From Streptomyces broussonetiae (GTDB lineage Bacteria > Actinomycetota > Actinomycetes > Streptomycetales > Streptomycetaceae), in the NCBI RefSeq assembly GCF_009796285.1, contig NZ_CP047020.1, positions 5,332,001 to 5,396,000 on the forward strand: a stretch of 64,000 nt of DNA, read 5' to 3'. The notes under the pieces were generated by a model. The model made no database searches, was not told where the DNA came from, and saw only the letters and a program-made list of their open reading frames with translations. Position 1 is the stretch's first letter, and each line of letters starts with the position of its first letter. The translations under genes were made by a program, and so were the position numbers. Below are positions 36,016 to 43,976 of the stretch, piece after piece.

Positions 36016-36060
36016 GGATGGTAAAGGTCAGGAAAAGGGACTTTTTGCCTGGAACCATCC
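36016..36060. repeat. Long imperfect hairpin in the M23 upstream region
   Basis: GGATGGT (36016-36022) pairs with ACCATCC (36054-36060). Inside, CAGG+AAAAG pairs with CTTTT+CCTG across a GGA loop and a two-base bulge. A smaller dyad, CTGCCCC/GGGGCAG, lies just before it (35991-36013). The gap 35820-36263 has no gene. The structure could be an RNA leader element or overlapping protein sites. Confidence 0.6.
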
Positions 36061-36076
36061 GGGAGGGAACGGCGTC
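36051..36076 (+). promoter_or_regulatory. Candidate sigma-E-type promoter for the M23 peptidase gene
   Basis: GGAACC (36051-36056), a 16-base spacer and CGTC (36073-36076) match the core of the Streptomyces sigma-E consensus. The predicted start is about 180 bases before the ATG. A cell-wall peptidase is a typical sigma-E target. The match is by eye only. Confidence 0.5.
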
Positions 36077-36263
36077 GCCAGGGGCCGTGCCCGGCGGGTC
36101 GGGGTCCTGTCAAGAGCACGGATGGTTTCGCGGTCATCTACTACCAGAAGCCGTAGAAGCGCTGTTTTGGGGCGTACGAGGTGCTGCGTTACGAAGGAAT
36201 GGCCGCCGGACTGAACGCGCGTTCACCGGGTGGCGGTTCTGTCCCCGAGTCCACGAGGTTTCG

Positions 36264-36815
36264 ATGTTCCAGCGCGCCACGTCCCGTTCCTCCCGTACGC
36301 CCTCGCTCCGCACCCGCGTGACCGTCCTGGCCGCCGGAATCGGCGCCGCGGCCGTCGTGGGGACCGGGGTTGCGAGCGCCGCCGCGCCGTCCGCCGCCTC
36401 CTGGGTCGACCCGGTGAGGAAGTACACCCTCTCGGCCAGGTTCATGCAGTCCGGCGCCATGTGGCAGGCCAGGCACAGCGGCCAGGACTTCGCCGTGCCG
36501 ACCGGTACCGAGGTCGTCGCCACGCGCGGCGGCGCCGTCGTCAAGGCAGGCCCCAACGGCGCCGGCGAAGGCCCCGCGTACGGCAACGCCATCGTCGTCA
36601 AGCACGCCGACGGCGCCTACTCGCAGTACGCGCACCTGTCCCGGATCGACGTCAAGGTCGGCCAGGGCGTCGCTACCGGCCAGCGCATCGCCCTGTCCGG
36701 CTCCACCGGCAACTCCACCGGTCCGCACCTGCACTTCGAGATCCGTACGACCCCGCACCACGGCTCCGCCGTCGACCCGGCCGCCTTCCTGCGCGGCAAG
36801 GGCGTCACTCTCTGA
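36264..36815 (+). CDS. Secreted M23-family (LytM-type) peptidase
   Basis: The 183-residue protein starts with a signal peptide (MFQRATSRSSRTPSLRTRVTVLAAGIGAAAVVG..., cleavage near VASA). The LytM fold follows, with zinc ligands in HSGQDFAVPTGTEV (HxxxD) and in the HLHFEIR motif. YGNAIVVKHADGAYSQYAHLSRIDVKVGQGVATGQRIALSGSTGNSTGPHLHFE is a complete active-site region. It probably cleaves peptidoglycan cross-links. The frame is open for another 107 codons upstream, but the signal peptide fixes the start at 36264. Confidence 0.93.
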   Translation: MFQRATSRSSRTPSLRTRVTVLAAGIGAAAVVGTGVASAAAPSAASWVDPVRKYTLSARFMQSGAMWQARHSGQDFAVPTGTEVVATRGGAVVKAGPNGAGEGPAYGNAIVVKHADGAYSQYAHLSRIDVKVGQGVATGQRIALSGSTGNSTGPHLHFEIRTTPHHGSAVDPAAFLRGKGVTL

Positions 36816-37416
36816 AGCGGGCCCGCTGACGGGTGTGTTCGTGCGCCTGGGTGACCAGGTCCAGGGCGACTTCGAGAACGGCCTCGCGCTTCTTCTCGGC
36901 GTCGCCCTCGATGTCCTGCAGCACGAACATCCCGGCGTGCAGCGTGAACATCGCGCTGACCGAGCGCACCTGGTCGACGAGTTCGGCCTCCGGGTCGATG
37001 AGGATGTCCCTGAGGCCGCGCATCCGGTCCTTGAAGGTGTCGCCGATGCGCAGTTCCCGCACCGTCGCCTGGTTCTCCTGCATGAAGCGGAACAGCGGTT
37101 CGGCGCCGGCGAGCGCGTCGCTGTAGCGCCGCACGATGTCCTGCTTGGTCTCGAGGGTGTGAGGCTGGCTGCGACCCCACTCGATCAGTTCCTCGATCGG
37201 TTTCGTCAAGTCGTCGAAGAGACTGACGATGATCTCTTCCTTGGTCTTGAAGTGGTAGTACAGGGCCGCTTTCGTGACCTCGAGGCGCTCGGCGATCTCG
37301 CGCAGAGAGGTCTTCTCGTAGCCCTGCTCCGCGAAGAGTTCAAGCGCCACGTCCTGAATGCGCTGGCGGGTGTTGCCGCGGCGCTGCTGCTTCGTGCCGT
37401 CCATGGTGCCGCCCAT
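36805..37416 (-). CDS. TetR-family repressor, divergent from MFS exporter
   Basis: The 203-residue protein has an N-terminal HTH (RQRIQDVALELFAEQGYEKTSLREIAERLEVTKAALYYHFKTKEEIIVSLFDDL, residues ~16-70) and an all-alpha ligand domain. The ATG at 37416 has GAGGAG about 8 bases upstream; an internal ATG at 37404 is weaker. It is transcribed away from the exporter gene, with a 125-base gap holding a long inverted repeat, so it most likely represses both genes and is released by an exported compound. It overlaps the end of the convergent M23 gene by 11 bases. Confidence 0.92.
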   Translation of the reverse strand: MGGTMDGTKQQRRGNTRQRIQDVALELFAEQGYEKTSLREIAERLEVTKAALYYHFKTKEEIIVSLFDDLTKPIEELIEWGRSQPHTLETKQDIVRRYSDALAGAEPLFRFMQENQATVRELRIGDTFKDRMRGLRDILIDPEAELVDQVRSVSAMFTLHAGMFVLQDIEGDAEKKREAVLEVALDLVTQAHEHTRQRARFRE

Positions 37417-37443
37417 CCTCGTACTCCTCGCACTCCGACGGAA

Positions 37444-37515
37444 ACTTACTTGACGACCGGCTAGTGACAGGTCTACCTTCCCCAGTGTAGTCAACTAGCC
37501 GGGCGGCAAGTAAGT
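37444..37515. promoter_or_regulatory. Inverted repeat (22-bp arms) in the tetR-MFS gap, probable operator/promoters
   Basis: Arms 37444-37465 and 37494-37515 are complementary at 20 of 22 positions (cores ACTTACTTG and CGGCTAGT). Each arm carries a -35-like element (TTGACG or TTGCCG). Reading toward the MFS gene, TTGACG (37450-37455), an 18-base spacer and TACCTT (37474-37479) could form a promoter. The symmetry fits a TetR dimer controlling both directions. Confidence 0.6.
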
Positions 37516-37541
37516 AGTCGCTGCAGGGGGAGTGGAAAGAG

Positions 37542-39116
37542 ATGGCGGACACGGTCGGAAGTGCCCCGGAGGGCAAACAGCCCAAAAGCGTGCGGGTGGT
37601 CCTGCTCGCACTCATGATCGCGATGATGCTCGCCATGCTCGACAACATGATCGTGGGTACGGCCATGCCGACGATCGTGGGCGAGCTGGGCGGCCTGGAG
37701 CACCTGTCCTGGGTGGTCACCGGATACACCCTGGCCACCGCGGCCTCGACCCCGATCTGGGGCAAGCTCGGTGACATGTACGGGCGCAAGGGCGCCTTCC
37801 TCAGCTCGATCGTGATCTTCCTGATCGGGTCGGCGCTCAGCGGCATGGCCCAGAACATGGGCGAGCTGATCGGCTTCCGGGCCGTGCAGGGGCTCGGCGC
37901 CGGCGGTCTGATGGTCGGCGTCATGGCGATCATCGGCGACCTGATCCCGCCGCGGGAGCGCGGCAAGTACACCGGCATGATGGCCGGCGTCATGGCGCTG
38001 GCGATGATCGGCGGTCCGCTGGTCGGCGGCACCATCACCGACAACTGGGGCTGGCGCTGGTCGTTCTACATCAACCTGCCGCTGGGGGTCGTGGCCCTGG
38101 CGCTGGTCAGCGCCGTGCTGCACCTGCCCAAGAAGAGGGCGCAGGCGCGCATCGACTACCTGGGCGTCGCTCTGCTGACGGTCGGCATCACCTCGACCGT
38201 GCTGGTCACCACCTGGGGCGGCACCGAGTACGCCTGGACCTCCGCGCGGATCATGGAACTGATCGCCATCGGCGTCGTCACGCTGATCGGGTTCGTGTGG
38301 TGGCAGACCAGGGCCGCCGAGCCGGTGCTGCCGCTGCACATGTTCAAGAACCGCAACTTCACCCTGATGTCGATCATCGGCTTCGTCACCGGCTTCGTGA
38401 TGTTCGGCGCAACGCTCTACCTGCCGCTGTACCAGCAGTCGGTGCAGGGAGCCTCCGCGACCAACTCAGGTCTGCTGCTCCTGCCGATGCTCGGCGCGAT
38501 GCTCGTGACCTCGATGGTCGCGGGCCGGGTCACCACCAACAGCGGCCGCTACAAGATCTTCCCGGTCGCCGGTGGCGCGCTGATGGTCGCCGGACTGTAT
38601 CTGCTGTCCGTCATGGACACCGGTACGACCCGGCTGACCTCCGGCATCTACATGGCCGTACTGGGCCTGGGCATGGGCTGCCTGATGCAGATCACCATGC
38701 TGGTGGCGCAGAACAGCGTGGAGATGAAGGACATGGGCGTGGCCTCCTCCTCCGCGACGCTGTTCCGTACCCTCGGCTCCTCCTTCGGTGTGGCCATCAT
38801 GGGCGCGCTGTTCAACGACCGGGTCAAGCACGTCATGGCGGAGCGGGCCGGGGTGGCCGGCAAGCACATGACCGAGAAGAGCGCGGCGCTGGACGCGAAG
38901 AGCCTGCACAAGCTGCCGCCGCTGATCCGGGAGGCGTACCAGCACGCCGTGTCCGCCGGCACGCACTCGGCGTTCCTGCTGGGCGCGGGGATCGCGGTGA
39001 TCGTGCTGATCGCGGCGCTGTTCGTGAAGGAAGTACCGCTGCGGGGGGCCGGTTCCAAGCCCTCGGCGCAGGACGGCGAGGATGCTGCTCCGGTGGCACT
39101 GGTCGAGGCCGTCTGA
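37542..39116 (+). CDS. MFS multidrug exporter, DHA2 (14-TM) family
   Basis: The 524-residue protein has fourteen predicted membrane helices and the DHA2 motifs: LDNMIVGTAMPTIVGEL (motif D1), GKLGDMYGRKGAF (motif A) and a motif C-like GPLVGGTITDNWGWRWSFYINLPLG. Such proton-driven pumps export cationic or amphipathic drugs. The TetR regulator is divergent. The ATG has GGAAAGAG upstream. A hairpin terminator follows. Confidence 0.93.
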   Translation: MADTVGSAPEGKQPKSVRVVLLALMIAMMLAMLDNMIVGTAMPTIVGELGGLEHLSWVVTGYTLATAASTPIWGKLGDMYGRKGAFLSSIVIFLIGSALSGMAQNMGELIGFRAVQGLGAGGLMVGVMAIIGDLIPPRERGKYTGMMAGVMALAMIGGPLVGGTITDNWGWRWSFYINLPLGVVALALVSAVLHLPKKRAQARIDYLGVALLTVGITSTVLVTTWGGTEYAWTSARIMELIAIGVVTLIGFVWWQTRAAEPVLPLHMFKNRNFTLMSIIGFVTGFVMFGATLYLPLYQQSVQGASATNSGLLLLPMLGAMLVTSMVAGRVTTNSGRYKIFPVAGGALMVAGLYLLSVMDTGTTRLTSGIYMAVLGLGMGCLMQITMLVAQNSVEMKDMGVASSSATLFRTLGSSFGVAIMGALFNDRVKHVMAERAGVAGKHMTEKSAALDAKSLHKLPPLIREAYQHAVSAGTHSAFLLGAGIAVIVLIAALFVKEVPLRGAGSKPSAQDGEDAAPVALVEAV

Positions 39117-39135
39117 CCTCACCTTCCCTCGAGCT

Positions 39136-39170
39136 GAAGACCCCGGCCGGTGTCCGCCCCGGGGTCTTCT
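39136..39170 (+). terminator. Hairpin after the MFS gene
   Basis: AAGACCCCGG (39137-39146) pairs with CCGGGGTCTT (39159-39168), followed by CTTCCTTTCT. It lies 20 bases after the stop codon. Confidence 0.75.
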
Positions 39171-39276
39171 TCCTTTCTGCCCGCCCGCCCCTGGCCCGCC
39201 CGCCTTCTACCCGTGCGGTCGCCCTGCTCATCCGGCCGGGCCGTCGTTGTCAGACCCCCGTGTCACCATCGGCCTC

Positions 39277-39768
39277 ATGGACAAACTGCGCCGCATGCGT
39301 CTGGCCAAGGACGCCATGGACCGGGACTGGGCCGACCCCGGTCTCGATCTGGACGCGGTCGCCGCGTGCGCCGGGTACTCGCGGTATCACTTCCTGCGCG
39401 CCTTCAAGGAGGCCTACGGCGAGACGCCGGGCCAGTATCTGACCCACCGGCGGATCGAGCGGGCCGAGGAGATGCTGCGCTGTGCCAGTCTCACGGTGAC
39501 CGAGATCTGCACGCTCGTCGGCTTCAGCAGCCTCGGTACGTTCTCCGCCCGCTTCAAGGCCCGTACGGGACTCACCCCGAGCGCGTACCGCGCCCGGCAC
39601 GTGGGTCGCGGAGCCTCCCTGATACCCGGCTGCTACGCCATGCTCTGGGCCGGCGGTTTCAGCACCGCAAGATCGGAGAAGCGGACCGGGCCCGGCCCTG
39701 CCTACGGTGACGAAGGGGAATCCGCCGACAGCATCACCGGCACCGCCGACAGGAGAGCAGAACCATGA
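39277..39768 (+). CDS. AraC-family transcriptional regulator
   Basis: The 163-residue protein starts with the two-HTH AraC domain (LDLDAVAACAGYSRYHFLRAFKEAYGETPGQYLTHRRIERAEEMLRCASLTVTEICTLVGFSSLGTFSARFKARTGLTPSAYR, residues ~25-108) and has only a short C-terminal tail. It lacks the usual sensor domain. Its stop overlaps the ATG of the VOC-family gene by four bases, so regulator and enzyme are translated together. Short AraC plus VOC pairs are frequent in streptomycetes. Confidence 0.9.
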   Translation: MDKLRRMRLAKDAMDRDWADPGLDLDAVAACAGYSRYHFLRAFKEAYGETPGQYLTHRRIERAEEMLRCASLTVTEICTLVGFSSLGTFSARFKARTGLTPSAYRARHVGRGASLIPGCYAMLWAGGFSTARSEKRTGPGPAYGDEGESADSITGTADRRAEP

Positions 39769-40208
39769 TCAAGGGGCTGGCCATCGCCACCGTCTGGGTC
39801 CTCGACCCGGACCGTGCCAAGGAGTTCTACACCCAGAAGCTGGGCCTCGAGGTCCGTACGGACCTGACCATGGGGGAGGGCAGCATGCGCTGGCTCACCG
39901 TGGGCGCCCCCGACCAGCCCGACGTCGAGCTGACGCTCATGGTGCCCGGGCCACCCGCGATGGACCCCGAGTCCGCCGAGATGGTGCGCAAGCTCGTCGC
40001 GAAGGGTGCCTTCGGCGTCGGTGTCCTGGCGACCGACGACATCCACGGTGACTACAGGAAACTCAAGGACCGTGGAGTGGAGTTCCTCCAGGAGCCGCAG
40101 GAGCGCCCCTACGGCACCGAGGCACTCTTCCGGGACGACTCCGGCAACTGGTTCTCCTTCACCCAGCGCCGTGAGGGCGGGCTGGACCTGGAACGGGACT
40201 GTGCCTGA
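39765..40208 (+). CDS. VOC-superfamily (glyoxalase/bleomycin-resistance-like) protein
   Basis: The 147-residue protein contains two beta-alpha-beta-beta-beta modules: VWVLDPDRAKEFYTQKLGLEVRTDL at the start and FGVGVLATDDIHGDYRKLKDRGVEFLQEP in the middle. The C-terminal TEALFRDDSGNWFSFTQR carries a conserved acidic metal-site region. VOC proteins range from metal-dependent dioxygenases to drug-binding proteins. The substrate cannot be told. It is coupled to the AraC gene. Confidence 0.88.
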   Translation: MIKGLAIATVWVLDPDRAKEFYTQKLGLEVRTDLTMGEGSMRWLTVGAPDQPDVELTLMVPGPPAMDPESAEMVRKLVAKGAFGVGVLATDDIHGDYRKLKDRGVEFLQEPQERPYGTEALFRDDSGNWFSFTQRREGGLDLERDCA

Positions 40209-40356
40209 GGGCCGTCCGCCGAGTCTGGCGGCCGTCCGCCGGGCCCGACGGCCACTCGCCGGGCCCGCCGGGCCCGACGGTTACCTGGGGCGCGTCCCGG
40301 CGGCAGGGGGCTGGGGCCGGGACGCCGTAGGGGTCGGGGCCCGGTGGCCGGGGGCC

Positions 40357-41109
40357 TCAGCGGCCTGTCGCCAGCGTCGCCCCGCCCGTCGCCTCCAGGA
40401 CCACACCGGTCACAAAGCCGCTGGTGGCGAGCAGGTGGATGGTGTGGGCGATGTCCTCGGGCCGTCCGACGCGGCCCACGGGGGTGATCGCGGCGAAGCC
40501 GTCGAAGAGGGAACGGCGCTGCTCGGCGGGTACGGAGTCCCACCAGGGGGTGTCGACGACGCCCGGCGAGACCGCGTTGATCCTGAGCGGGGCCAGTTCC
40601 ACCGCGAGCGGCGGGACGAGGGACTCCAGGGCGCCGTTGATCGCGGCGAGGCCCGCGGTGCCGGGCAGGGCGGCGCGGGCGGAGGCGGCGGTCACCAGGG
40701 TCACCGAGCCCTCGCGCCGCAGCGCGGGCAGCGCGGCCTGCACTGCCTGGACGTGCGGCCAGAACTTGCCGTCGAAGCCGGCCGCCAGCTCGGCCAGGTC
40801 CAGTTCGGCGAAGGGGCCGCCGCCCTTGCTGCCGCTGAGCGCGAGGACGAGGTGGTCGACGGGGCCGGAGCCGGCGAAGAAGGCGTCGAGCGCGGCGCGG
40901 TCCGTCGCGTCCAGCCGGTACGCCGAGACCTTGCCGCCGATCCGTTCCGTCGCGGCGTCGAGGCGGTCCTGGTCGCGGCCGGTGATGACCACCTCCGCGC
41001 CGTCCGCCGCGAAGCGGGCGGCAGCCGCCTCGCCGATGCCGGAGCTGCCTCCCATGACGACGGCACGCTGTCCGGCGAGCGGGTGCACAGGGCTGTTCGG
41101 AGTGCTCAT
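40357..41109 (-). CDS. SDR-fold protein lacking the catalytic Tyr-Lys pair
   Basis: The 250-residue protein has the Rossmann glycine motif VVMGGSSGIGEAAAARFA (residues ~17-34), an NNAG-equivalent LALSGSKGGG and a typical C-terminal AVSPGVVDTPWW...VLEATGGATLA. Where canonical enzymes carry YxxxK, this protein reads LAAIN (Leu154 to Asn158), so the catalytic Tyr and Lys are missing. It may bind NAD(P) as a sensor or use another chemistry. It is divergent from a TetR gene with two operator-like repeats between them. Confidence 0.85.
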   Translation of the reverse strand: MSTPNSPVHPLAGQRAVVMGGSSGIGEAAAARFAADGAEVVITGRDQDRLDAATERIGGKVSAYRLDATDRAALDAFFAGSGPVDHLVLALSGSKGGGPFAELDLAELAAGFDGKFWPHVQAVQAALPALRREGSVTLVTAASARAALPGTAGLAAINGALESLVPPLAVELAPLRINAVSPGVVDTPWWDSVPAEQRRSLFDGFAAITPVGRVGRPEDIAHTIHLLATSGFVTGVVLEATGGATLATGR

Positions 41110-41147
41110 GGCTGGCTCTCTCCCGAGGCTCACCGGGTTCCGGTCCA

Positions 41148-41201
41148 TTACCGAGAACACCGGTCTCGTCAAAGTGTTACCGAGACCGGTAGTCTCGTCA
41201 A
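41148..41201. promoter_or_regulatory. Two tandem operator-like repeats in the SDR-tetR gap
   Basis: Two 25-bp near-identical direct repeats (41148-41172, 41177-41201) start TTACCGAGA and end CTCGTCAA. Each contains a dyad: CGAGAA-N5-GTCTCG in the first and a perfect CGAGAC-N5-GTCTCG in the second. They are 29 bases apart start to start and lie between the two divergent start codons, as expected for TetR-family binding sites. Confidence 0.75.
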
Positions 41202-41235
41202 GCCTGTGGCGTACGGAGTCGGAGAGGATGGGTCT

Positions 41236-41817
41236 GTGCACGACAGCAACGAACCCCGCCCGCACACCGGGCGGCGCCGTAACGAGGCCGCGCGGCGGGC
41301 GATTCTCGACGCCGCGCTGGAACTGCTCGCCGACGCCGACGGCGCCCCGGTGAGCGTGGAGACCATCGCCCGCGCGGCCGGGGTCGGCAAACAGACCCTC
41401 TACCGCTGGTGGCCGTCGAAGGGTGCCGTGCTGCTGGAGGCCCTCACCGACCGCGCCGCCCAGGACGTGCCCGCGCCGGACACGGGCAGTGTGCGCGAGG
41501 ACCTGCGCGCGCTGGCCGTCGCCACGTTCGAGGCATCCCGGCGTCCGCCGTCGGCCCCGGCGCTGCGCACTCTCGTCCGGGAGGCGGCCCGTGATGCCCA
41601 TCTGGCCGAACTGATGCGGACGTTCACGCAAGGGCGGCGGGACGCCGTCCGGGCGGTACTCGAACGGGGGCGTGAGCGGGGGGAGTTGGCCCCCGACCGG
41701 GACCTCGACCTGCTGGTCGACCAGTTCTACGGCTTCTTCTGGTACCGGTTCCTGCTGGGACACGCGCCGTTGGACGCGGCCACGGCGGTGCGATGCGCCG
41801 ACGAACTGCTGCGCTGA
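41236..41817 (+). CDS. TetR-family transcriptional regulator
   Basis: The 193-residue protein has the HTH RRAILDAALELLADADGAPVSVETIARAAGVGKQTLYRWWPSKGAVLLEALTDRA (residues ~18-70) and a helical C-terminal domain like TetR_C_16 types. The GTG at 41236 has GGAGAGG upstream; the much longer open frame before it is not coding. It is divergent from the SDR gene and probably controls it, and itself, through the repeats in between. Confidence 0.9.
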   Translation: MHDSNEPRPHTGRRRNEAARRAILDAALELLADADGAPVSVETIARAAGVGKQTLYRWWPSKGAVLLEALTDRAAQDVPAPDTGSVREDLRALAVATFEASRRPPSAPALRTLVREAARDAHLAELMRTFTQGRRDAVRAVLERGRERGELAPDRDLDLLVDQFYGFFWYRFLLGHAPLDAATAVRCADELLR

Positions 41818-41857
41818 GCGCCGTCGGGCTCGCGGTCCCCCGGCAGCGCCGGCCGTC

Positions 41858-43216
41858 CTACGAGGTGCTGCCGCCCGACACCGGCAGCATCGGATAGCTT
41901 CCCGTCGCCGTAGGAGCGTGTTCCGGAAGCCACAGCACCGCCACCGCGCCCTCCGAGGGGATGTGGGCCGGGGCTCCCACGGGGCGGATGTTGCGGAAGG
42001 TCAGGCGGGCGCCGAGGACGCGGGCCTGGCCGGCCGCGATGGTCAGGCCCAGGCCGTGGCCCTGCCCGGCGCGGTCCATGCTGCCGGTGCGGAAGCGGCT
42101 CGGGCCCTCGGCGAGGAGTTCCTCGGGGAAGCCGGGGCCGTGGTCCCTTATGCGGATGACCCGGCCCTCGACGGTCACCTCGATCGGCGGCCGGCCGTGT
42201 CGGGCGGCGTTCGCCAGCAGGTTGAACAGCACCCGCTCCAGCCGACGCGGGTCGGTGGTGACCTCCGACTCGTGCACCACCCGTACGACGACGTCCGGGT
42301 CCTTGGCCGCCACACGCCGGGTGACGAACTCGCCGAGCATGATGTCCTGCAGCTCGGCCCGCTCCGAGGCGCCGTCCAGCCGGGCCACCTCCAGGACGTC
42401 CTCCACCAGTGTGCGCATCGCCTTGGCGCGGTCCAGGACCAGCTCCGTGAGACGGCCGGGGGGCAGCAGCTCGGCGGCCGTGAGCAGGCCCGTCACCGGG
42501 GTGCGCAGTTCGTGCGCGATGTCGGCGGTGACCCGGCGCTCGGCCTCCAGACGCTGGCGCAGCGCGTCCGCCATGGCATCCACCGCGCGCGCGAGATCAT
42601 CGGTCTCGTCCCGTACGACCCCGCCGATGGCCTCGCGCACCCGCACGTCGGTCTCGCCCTTGGCGACCATGTTCGCGGCGGCCGCCGCCTTGCGCAGCCG
42701 CCGGGAGAGCTGACCGCCGATCAGCACGCCTAGCGCGCTGCCGCCGAGGACGACCGAGACCGAGCCGATGATCAGGGCCTGGTCGAGATCGTTCAGCATC
42801 TCGGCCGAAGGATCCGGCAGATGGCTGTGGTACGACAGCACGTGCCCGTTCTTGACCGGCACGGCCGCCCAGATGTCCGCCCGGCCGGCGTGGTCCGAGA
42901 CGTCGCTGACCATCCGGCCCTCTTCGAGCTTCTCGCGCAGCGCGGCCGGCAGCGCGGGGTCGTCGAGCTTGATGTTGGGGAAGTTGGGGCGGCGGTTCAG
43001 CTCGTAGTTGCGCTGGGCGATCTGGACGCGGTCGTTGGCCAGCTCGCGCGCGTTGTCCAGCATCGAGACCCGGGCCGCGTTGTGCACGACCAGGCTCAGC
43101 ACGATCGCCACGAGACCGGCCACCAGCGCGATCGCCGCGCTGAGCTTCCATCTGAGCCCGGTACGCAGGTCCATGCGCTCCATACGCCGCTTCGGCCGCC
43201 GAAGGAACCCCCACAT
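41858..43216 (-). CDS. cseC: Sensor histidine kinase CseC of the cell-envelope stress system
   Basis: The 452-residue kinase has TM helices near residues 25-45 and 147-168 flanking an extracytoplasmic sensor of about 100 residues. HAMP (RRLRKAAAAANMVAKGETDV...), HisKA with ADIAHELRTPVTGLLTAAELL (His235) and an HATPase with NLLANAARHGRPP, IRDHGPGFP and GHGLGLTI follow. In S. coelicolor, CseC senses cell-wall damage such as vancomycin treatment and phosphorylates CseB. It begins 11 bases after cseB. The frame is open upstream into cseB, but the ATG at 43216 is the natural start. Confidence 0.93.
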   Translation of the reverse strand: MWGFLRRPKRRMERMDLRTGLRWKLSAAIALVAGLVAIVLSLVVHNAARVSMLDNARELANDRVQIAQRNYELNRRPNFPNIKLDDPALPAALREKLEEGRMVSDVSDHAGRADIWAAVPVKNGHVLSYHSHLPDPSAEMLNDLDQALIIGSVSVVLGGSALGVLIGGQLSRRLRKAAAAANMVAKGETDVRVREAIGGVVRDETDDLARAVDAMADALRQRLEAERRVTADIAHELRTPVTGLLTAAELLPPGRLTELVLDRAKAMRTLVEDVLEVARLDGASERAELQDIMLGEFVTRRVAAKDPDVVVRVVHESEVTTDPRRLERVLFNLLANAARHGRPPIEVTVEGRVIRIRDHGPGFPEELLAEGPSRFRTGSMDRAGQGHGLGLTIAAGQARVLGARLTFRNIRPVGAPAHIPSEGAVAVLWLPEHAPTATGSYPMLPVSGGSTS

Positions 43217-43227
43217 GTGCGCCCCGC

Positions 43228-43932
43228 TCAGGCCTTCAGCTTGTAGCCGAAGCCGCGGACCGTCTCGATCCGGTCCTGGCCGATCTTCTGGCGCAGCCGC
43301 TGCACATGCACGTCGACGACCCGGGTGTCCCCGCCCCAGCCGTAGTCCCACACGCGCTCCAGCAGCTTGTCGCGGGAGAGCACGGTGCCCGGCGCCGAGG
43401 AGAACTCCAGCAGCAGACGCATCTCGGTCGGGGTGAGCGCCACCGGCTGCCCGGCCCGGCGCACCTCCATGCCCTCGGTGTCGATCTCCAGGTCCCCGAA
43501 GGTGAGCACGCCACCGGCCACCGGGTCCTCGGCGGCCTCGGTCCGGTCGCTGCCGCCCGCGTGCCCGAAGCGGCGCAGTACGGCCCGGATCCGGGCGACC
43601 AGCACGGCCCCGTCGAACGGCTTGGTCACATAGTCGTCGGCGCCCGCCTCCAGGCCGAGGACGACGTCGATGGAGTCGGCGCGCGCCGAGAGCATGATCA
43701 CCGGCACGGTCGACTCGTCCCGGATCCGCCGGCACAGGCTGACGCCGTCCAGGCCCGGGACCATGACGTCCAGCAGCGCGATGTCGGGACGGTCGGCCCG
43801 GAACGCCTCCAGGCCGGACAGGCCGTCGGGCATGGCGGTGACCGCGAAGCCGTCCCGCTCCAGGGCGAGCTGGGTGGCCTCACGGATGACGTCGTCGTCC
43901 TCGACGAACAGGACGTGGGTCTGGTCTGCCAT
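43228..43932 (-). CDS. cseB: Response regulator CseB
   Basis: This OmpR/PhoB-type regulator has 234 residues. The receiver has FVEDDDVIREA, Asp55 in IALLDVMVPGLDG and the conserved Lys in DDYVTKPF. The winged helix has LTPTEMRLLLEFSSAPGTVLSRDKLLERVWDYGWGGDTRVVDVHVQRLRQKIG and ends VRGFGYKLKA. In S. coelicolor, phosphorylated CseB activates the sigE promoter. The full gene order sigE-cseA-cseB-cseC is present, which makes the name secure. Confidence 0.95.
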   Translation of the reverse strand: MADQTHVLFVEDDDVIREATQLALERDGFAVTAMPDGLSGLEAFRADRPDIALLDVMVPGLDGVSLCRRIRDESTVPVIMLSARADSIDVVLGLEAGADDYVTKPFDGAVLVARIRAVLRRFGHAGGSDRTEAAEDPVAGGVLTFGDLEIDTEGMEVRRAGQPVALTPTEMRLLLEFSSAPGTVLSRDKLLERVWDYGWGGDTRVVDVHVQRLRQKIGQDRIETVRGFGYKLKA

Positions 43933-43976
43933 CCCGGTGCTCTCAGTCCTTGGGGTCGTTCGGTGGTCGTGGTCGG

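Noticed and set aside
35943..36263. 107-codon in-frame extension before the M23 peptidase
   Set aside because: A clear signal peptide starts at 36264; the extension has no domain and covers promoter-like sequence.
35900..36263. A cyclic di-AMP (ydaO-type) riboswitch before the M23 gene, tempting because disA is in the window
   Set aside because: I could not find the conserved ydaO core sequences; only a simple bulged hairpin is visible.
40209..40356. GC-rich direct repeats (GCCGTCCGCCG-like) after the VOC gene
   Set aside because: They look like low-complexity GC sequence with imperfect copies; no clear terminator or site.
40006..41235. Plus-strand 410-codon extension of the TetR gene at 41236
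   Set aside because: It runs antisense to the SDR gene; the GTG with GGAGAGG at 41236 is the natural start.
43217..43735. Extension of cseC into cseB
   Set aside because: The out-of-frame overlap with cseB encodes no domain; the ATG at 43216 matches the known protein start region.
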